Assembly: GCA_029858465.1 (NCBI GenBank)
Contig: JAOUEZ010000039.1
Location: 1 to 9,511, forward strand
DNA: 9,511 bases
Direction: 5' to 3'
DNA from: Thermoplasmata archaeon
GTDB taxonomy: Archaea; Thermoplasmatota; Thermoplasmata; UBA10834; DTMW01
The translations under genes and the position numbers were made by a program. This document shows, in pieces, positions 6,563 to 9,511 of the stretch (its first letter is position 1; each line of letters opens with the position of its first letter). The notes below the pieces were generated by a model. That model searched no databases, was not told the DNA's origin, and was given only the letters and a program-made list of their open reading frames with translations.

Positions 6563-6569
6563 AAAAAAA
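6563..6569 (-). terminator. Oligo-T terminator of the zinc-ribbon surface protein gene
   Basis: A run of seven A on the plus strand gives T7 in the leftward transcript, about 60 bases past the stop codon at 6630. Oligo-T tracts are the standard archaeal termination signal. Confidence 0.45.
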
Positions 6570-6629
6570 CATGGAACCCCTGCAGACCTGATGCGGCACA
6601 GGGATACCATCTTCAATTATCGGAAGGAC

Positions 6630-7205
6630 TCACGTTATCGTGACCGTTACTTCCGGACTCGTAATGAGTAGCGCAGCCTGAGTCGCTCCCATAGGCACAT
6701 CGACAGAAAAGGTCTGTTGAGCGCCTGCTGTGAGAGTAACTGTCTTCGACCCTTCGGATGTATATTCAGTTCCGAGGACTGGCATGACCGAGACGATCTT
6801 GACATTGATAGTCCCACTTTGAGTGATTGCCGCGTTGTTCTTTACAGTTACGTCAACCGATACTTTTTCGGCATGTAATCCCCAGTAGACTGCATTGACG
6901 TTCGAATCATCGGGGGTTCCCACAATAGTCAAAGAGGATGCCCCTGGTCCGCCAAGCCCCACCATCAGGATGATTGCTAGCACGACTATCACTACAGCAA
7001 CTATCGCGATGATCGCGATTATCATCATGTTGTTCCGCGGCTTCCCCGGCTGTTGCATCATCGGTTGCTGAGCCGGCACCGCAGGATATGTTGGTTGCTG
7101 CTGCTGGGCAGGAGCCTGCTGGGCCACAGGCAATTGTCTCCCGCACATGGCACAAGTGGTAGCCCAATCTGCGTTTTGACCTCCACAATATGTACAAACT
7201 GTCAG
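6630..7205 (-). CDS. Zinc-ribbon, single-pass protein with beta-rich external domain (hypothetical), CTG start proposed
   Basis: Read from CTG at 7205, the 191-residue protein opens with a zinc ribbon (C4, C7, C18, C21: CTYCGG and CAMCG), followed by a Gln/Pro/Ala-rich linker, one long membrane helix (about 60-84) and a ~105-residue exterior rich in Thr/Val/Ser with alternating strands (VSVDVTVKNN, GTINVKIVSV, KTVTLTAGAQ), which looks like an immunoglobulin-like beta sandwich. The first ATG (7148) would cut the ribbon in half, and no ATG, GTG or TTG lies in frame upstream. CTG at 7205 has GGTG five bases before it and a BRE/TATA-like element further upstream, so the ribbon is very likely translated. 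Zinc ribbon-linker-helix-surface domain proteins are common in archaea with no known role. A convergent neighbour and an oligo-T tract mark its end. Confidence 0.72.
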   Translation of the reverse strand: MTVCTYCGGQNADWATTCAMCGRQLPVAQQAPAQQQQPTYPAVPAQQPMMQQPGKPRNNMMIIAIIAIVAVVIVVLAIILMVGLGGPGASSLTIVGTPDDSNVNAVYWGLHAEKVSVDVTVKNNAAITQSGTINVKIVSVMPVLGTEYTSEGSKTVTLTAGAQQTFSVDVPMGATQAALLITSPEVTVTIT

Positions 7206-7208
7206 TAA

Positions 7209-7250
7209 ATCACCAGGATGTGAAATGCGATGAGCGCATAATATCTTTTC
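7209..7250 (-). promoter_or_regulatory. BRE/TATA-like promoter and Shine-Dalgarno for the gene ending at 6630
   Basis: On the minus strand GAAAAG (7250-7245) followed by ATATTAT (7244-7238) resembles an archaeal BRE plus TATA box. Counting about 26 bases from its centre puts transcription start near 7215. GGTGAT (7214-7209) then precedes CTG 7205. Spacing is consistent, but the leader would be very short. Confidence 0.4.
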
Positions 7251-7262
7251 TTCTCTGATATA

Positions 7263-7348
7263 TGGTGCAGGGGCTCGGATTCGAACCGAGGAACCACTAA
7301 GGACAAGGTCCTAAGCCTTGCGCCGTTGGCCAACTTGGCTACCCCTGC
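7263..7348 (-). tRNA. tRNA-Leu (anticodon UAG), CCA encoded
   Basis: On the minus strand the acceptor stem GCAGGGG/CCCCTGC pairs perfectly (7348-7342 with 7273-7267). The D arm is GCCAAG...CGGC. The anticodon stem is CAAGG/CCTTG with loop CTTAGGA, giving anticodon TAG, which reads CUA and other CUN leucine codons. A long variable arm (about 13 bases) is the class II mark expected for leucine tRNA. The T arm is CTCGG-TTCGAAT-CCGAG. The discriminator base is A (7266), and CCA is encoded at 7265-7263. There is no intron. An AT-rich AATTAATATT about 40 bases upstream (7389-7398) may be its TATA element. Confidence 0.95.
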
Positions 7349-7484
7349 ATTATATTCTGCTATCGTTTCAACCCGACACATTACACGAATATTAATTGTG
7401 TTGAATCATCTTTTCTATTCGATCTAGTCGGGCATTTCTACGAATGTCATTCATTGGCAAGCCAGTCTCATATGTATTAGTAAT
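7349..7484. promoter_or_regulatory. Intergenic region between tRNA-Leu and porG, holding promoters of both
   Basis: These 136 bases separate divergent units. AATATTAATT (7389-7398) is near-palindromic and could act toward either side. CATATGTA (7469-7476) is TATA-like; about 26 bases on it would place a transcript start near 7499, upstream of the TTG at 7536 but downstream of the ATG at 7485. No riboswitch or operator is recognised. Confidence 0.35.
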
Positions 7485-8087
7485 ATGGCAAATGATTTAA
7501 TTGCGATTGGGCTTCTATCACCTAACGGGGTAGAGTTGTACGAGATAAGATTCCACGGACGGGGCGGACAGGGAGCCGTTGTCGCCTCGGAGGTACTCGC
7601 CAACGCCGCATTCCGTGAGGGCTATCATGTCTCAGCATTCCCATATTTTGGGGTGGAGAGAAGAGGCGCGCCAGTTACTGCATTTGCGCGTGTTTCAAAA
7701 GAGCCGATATTGATCCGGTCCGGGATTTATGCACCTGATTTTGTTATCGTTCTTGACGAGTCATTATTGTTAGGGGTGGATGTCCTCGAAGGATTGAAAC
7801 CGAAGGGCTCTCTTCTCGTCAACACGAGGAGAGAACCGAAGGATCTTCCTGTCAATTCGGATCATAAGAAATACACGGTCAATGCCACAGACATAGCCGT
7901 CAAGCACGGGCTCGGAAGCCCGACGACGCCAATCGTCAACACGGCGATATTAGGAGCTTTTGCCAGGATATCATCATTGGTCACTTTGAACACGGTCATC
8001 GAATCTGTTCGGACCATCGCCCCCGTGAAAAAGGACGCGAACGCCGCTGCGACAAAAGAGGCGTATCATGCGGTGAAGGGGGTGTAG
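7485..8087 (+). CDS. porG: Pyruvate:ferredoxin oxidoreductase (pyruvate synthase), gamma subunit
   Basis: This is the gamma subunit of the four-subunit 2-oxoacid:ferredoxin oxidoreductase that interconverts pyruvate and CoA with acetyl-CoA, CO2 and reduced ferredoxin in the cytoplasm. It contains the family hallmark EIRFHGRGGQGAV (20-32), YFGVERRGAPV and, near the middle, the PDFVIVLDESLL segment and SPTTPIVNTAILGAFA. The first gene of porGDA, it is followed four bases later by porD. ATG at 7485 gives 200 residues with an unusual 17-residue extension and no Shine-Dalgarno. TTG at 7536 gives MYEIRFHGRGGQGA and 183 residues, the normal length and start of the family, with GGGGT just upstream, and fits a TATA-like element at 7469. 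I consider the TTG start at least as likely. A paralogous 2-oxoacid reductase is possible, but the gene order and porD/porA sequences favour pyruvate. Confidence 0.92.
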   Translation: MANDLIAIGLLSPNGVELYEIRFHGRGGQGAVVASEVLANAAFREGYHVSAFPYFGVERRGAPVTAFARVSKEPILIRSGIYAPDFVIVLDESLLLGVDVLEGLKPKGSLLVNTRREPKDLPVNSDHKKYTVNATDIAVKHGLGSPTTPIVNTAILGAFARISSLVTLNTVIESVRTIAPVKKDANAAATKEAYHAVKGV

Positions 8088-8091
8088 GAGG

Positions 8092-8364
8092 TTGGGCGTT
8101 AAGGAGGAGGAATTGCCGAGAGCCCCTATAGCGATGGAATCGAGCAAGTCTGTCAAGACAGGCAGCTGGAGGACCTTCAGGCCAGAGATTGACAAGGAGA
8201 AATGCTCGAAGTGCTACACCTGCTGGAAATACTGCCCGGACACTGCGATAGACATTATCGATGAGTACGCGACGGTCAACTACGATTTCTGCAAGGGGTG
8301 TGGGATCTGCGCCAACGAGTGCCCCAAGAAATGCATAAAGATGGTGAGACAGGAGCTGGAATGA
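8092..8364 (+). CDS. porD: Pyruvate:ferredoxin oxidoreductase, delta subunit (two [4Fe-4S] clusters)
   Basis: This 90-residue ferredoxin-like subunit passes electrons from the thiamine-diphosphate site to external ferredoxin. It has the PorD-typical KTGSWRTFRP stretch (22-31), then cluster motif one, C38-x2-C41-x2-C44-x3-C48, and cluster motif two, C67-x2-C70-x2-C73-x3-C77, each followed by Pro. The start is TTG at 8092, four bases after the porG stop, with GGAGG directly adjacent (too close for ideal use). A second in-frame TTG at 8113 has GGAGGAGG at a better distance. The earlier start keeps KEEELPRAPIA, which resembles the ELP-containing N-termini I recall from PorD relatives, so it is preferred. 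A 1-base gap separates its stop from porA ATG 8366, indicating one operon. Confidence 0.93.
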   Translation: MGVKEEELPRAPIAMESSKSVKTGSWRTFRPEIDKEKCSKCYTCWKYCPDTAIDIIDEYATVNYDFCKGCGICANECPKKCIKMVRQELE

Positions 8365-8365
8365 G

Positions 8366-9511
8366 ATGAGGAAGGTCATGAGCGGCAACTATGCAGCCGC
8401 ATACGCCGCCAAACTGGCCCGAGTCCAGGTCATCCCTGTCTATCCAATAACTCCGCAGACGTCAATCGTCGAGAAGCTCAGCAGCTTTGTCGCGAACGGA
8501 GAGCTCACCGCGAAGATGATTGATGTCGAGAGCGAGCACTCCGCGATGGCGGCATGCATATCTGCATCTTCAGCCGGCGCGAGGACTTTCACGGCCACCT
8601 CCTCCCAGGGTCTGTCGCTGATGCACGAGCTACTGATTTGGGCGTCTGGAGCGAGGCTGCCCATTGTAATGGCCGAGGTGAGCAGAGCGCTAGCCCCTCC
8701 TTGGAACGTATGGGCGGATCATTTGGATGTGATTGCAGAGAGAGACACTGGCTGGATCCAGATGTTCTGCGAGAGCAACCAGGAGGTCCTTGACACGATA
8801 ATCATGCTCTACCGCCTCTGCGAGCTGGAGGAAATCATGCTCCCATCGATGGCGATAATGGATGCTTTCATCTTATCGCACACCCTTGAACCAGTCTCCA
8901 TCCCCGGGCAGCACGTGATCGATTCATTTCTCCCGCCGTATTCGCCGGAATTGGCGATCGACAAAGGTTCCCCGATGCTCTTCGGTTCCGTTGCCAAGCC
9001 GGACCAGTACATGGAGTTCAGATACAAGATAGAGAGGGCGATGAGGACGGTCCCGAGGCGGCTCGAGGAGATCGAGAAGGAGTACAAGAAGCGGCTCGGA
9101 AGGTTTTATAGCGGTCTCTTGGAGCCGTATCAATGCGACGACGCGGACGTCATACTGATTGCGAACGGTAGCGCCGTATCGACGACGAGGTATGTCGTGA
9201 ACGAGATGAGAAAGAAGGGAAAGAAGGTCGGGCTGTTGAAATTGCGCTCCTTCCGTCCCTTCCCAGCGGATGAGATAGTCAAGATAATCAAGAATGCCAG
9301 TGCTGTAGGAGTGCTTGATAGGAGCTATTCCTTCGGCCATGGAGGAGCAATATTCACGGAGGTCCGCGGAGCGGCATATGGGAATGTGAACTCACCGAAA
9401 ATCAAGGATTATGTGACTGGTATCGGTGGAAGGGACATCACGCCCGAAGTCCTCCATGGGATATTCGAGGATTTGCTGACTCTCAAGGATAAAGATGGCG
9501 AGATCGCCTGG
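8366..9511 (+). CDS. porA: Pyruvate:ferredoxin oxidoreductase, alpha subunit, truncated at the right edge
   Basis: The frame runs 382 codons from ATG 8366 to the last base without a stop. Family alpha subunits are about 380-400 residues, so only the C-terminal end is missing. Visible hallmarks are VYPITPQT (25-32), the VESEHSAMAA segment (54-63), TATSSQGLSLMHE (76-88), which form the pyrimidine-side thiamine-diphosphate and substrate pocket with the beta subunit, and KLRSFRPFPADEI in the C-terminal domain, followed by DRSYSFGHGGAIF. The TSSQG and YPITP signatures fit pyruvate oxidoreductase rather than indolepyruvate enzymes. ATG begins one base after the porD stop. A second ATG lies four codons in. 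The operon probably continues with porB beyond the window. In archaea this enzyme usually serves acetyl-CoA carboxylation for biosynthesis or pyruvate oxidation in fermenters; direction cannot be told here. Confidence 0.95.
   Translation, partial: MRKVMSGNYAAAYAAKLARVQVIPVYPITPQTSIVEKLSSFVANGELTAKMIDVESEHSAMAACISASSAGARTFTATSSQGLSLMHELLIWASGARLPIVMAEVSRALAPPWNVWADHLDVIAERDTGWIQMFCESNQEVLDTIIMLYRLCELEEIMLPSMAIMDAFILSHTLEPVSIPGQHVIDSFLPPYSPELAIDKGSPMLFGSVAKPDQYMEFRYKIERAMRTVPRRLEEIEKEYKKRLGRFYSGLLEPYQCDDADVILIANGSAVSTTRYVVNEMRKKGKKVGLLKLRSFRPFPADEIVKIIKNASAVGVLDRSYSFGHGGAIFTEVRGAAYGNVNSPKIKDYVTGIGGRDITPEVLHGIFEDLLTLKDKDGEIAW

Larger units (their letters stand above)
6396..6629. other. Convergent intergenic region without a gene
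   Basis: These 234 AT-rich bases separate two convergent genes. I see no open frame worth calling. They hold a stem-loop with a T-rich loop, a perfect 8-base inverted repeat and an A7 tract, each listed separately. A second pair of 7-base arms (ATACCCG at about 6456 and CGGGTAT at about 6523) lies 60 bases apart and may be chance. Confidence 0.6.

Noticed and set aside
6577..6584. CCCCTGCA matching the 3' end of the tRNA-Leu, as a possible attachment site of an integrated element
   Set aside because: Only eight bases match, it does not extend into the T arm, and no integrase gene is present in the window.
7974..9340. Minus-strand frames across porG, porD and porA
   Set aside because: All are antisense shadows of well-supported por genes.
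1..9511. CRISPR array, insertion sequence or long direct repeats
   Set aside because: Reading through the window I found no regularly spaced repeats, no transposase motifs and no long repeated DNA; the only repeats are the short protein heptads and small inverted repeats listed.

Overview
The window looks like a piece of a euryarchaeal chromosome, possibly Thermoplasmatota; the phylum is an inference and is not resolved here. The archaeal signs are class III (pilin-type) signal sequences next to an archaeal-type secretion/pilus ATPase, pyruvate:ferredoxin oxidoreductase encoded as separate small subunits in the order gamma-delta-alpha, a class II tRNA-Leu with encoded CCA, TATA/BRE-like elements, and several small proteins that join a zinc ribbon to membrane helices. 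Strong GGAGG-type ribosome binding sites occur together with TTG and GTG starts.

Region 1 (1-3187) is a type IV pilus-like locus arranged as two diverging arms. Leftward run a small cysteine-bearing protein gene (1576-2196) and a GspE/VirB11/TadA-type ATPase (1-1576, running off the left edge), coupled by a TGATG stop/start overlap. Rightward run two small single-pass proteins (2244-2696 and 2693-3187), coupled by ATGA; the second has a clear pilin-type N-terminus. The ATPase would power assembly or retraction of a filament made from pilin-like subunits. A membrane platform protein is not seen and may lie beyond the left edge.

Region 2 (3182-6395) is accessory. A zinc-ribbon protein with two membrane helices runs leftward (3182-3571). 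Three rightward units follow: a two-helix protein with a heptad repeat and a Gly-rich tail (3614-4285), a four-helix protein with a C-terminal zinc ribbon (4341-4979), and a 5'-degraded RHS-core protein whose tail carries a Gly-rich stretch, the same type of heptad repeat, a zinc ribbon and three membrane helices (5274-6395, with its frame open back to 5004). The RHS core is a GC-rich block (about 5188-5620) inside AT-rich DNA. That is the mosaic expected where RHS tips are exchanged. The unit may be a polymorphic-toxin or self-recognition cassette, but no known toxin domain is recognised.

Region 3 (6396-7348) holds a convergent intergenic stretch with terminator-like elements and an inverted repeat, a leftward zinc-ribbon/membrane/beta-rich surface protein that seems to start at CTG (6630-7205), and a leftward tRNA-Leu(UAG).

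Region 4 (7485-9511) is a core metabolic operon, porG-porD-porA. It encodes the gamma, delta (two [4Fe-4S]) and alpha subunits of pyruvate synthase / pyruvate:ferredoxin oxidoreductase. porA runs off the right edge just before its likely end, and porB (the thiamine-diphosphate subunit) is expected next.
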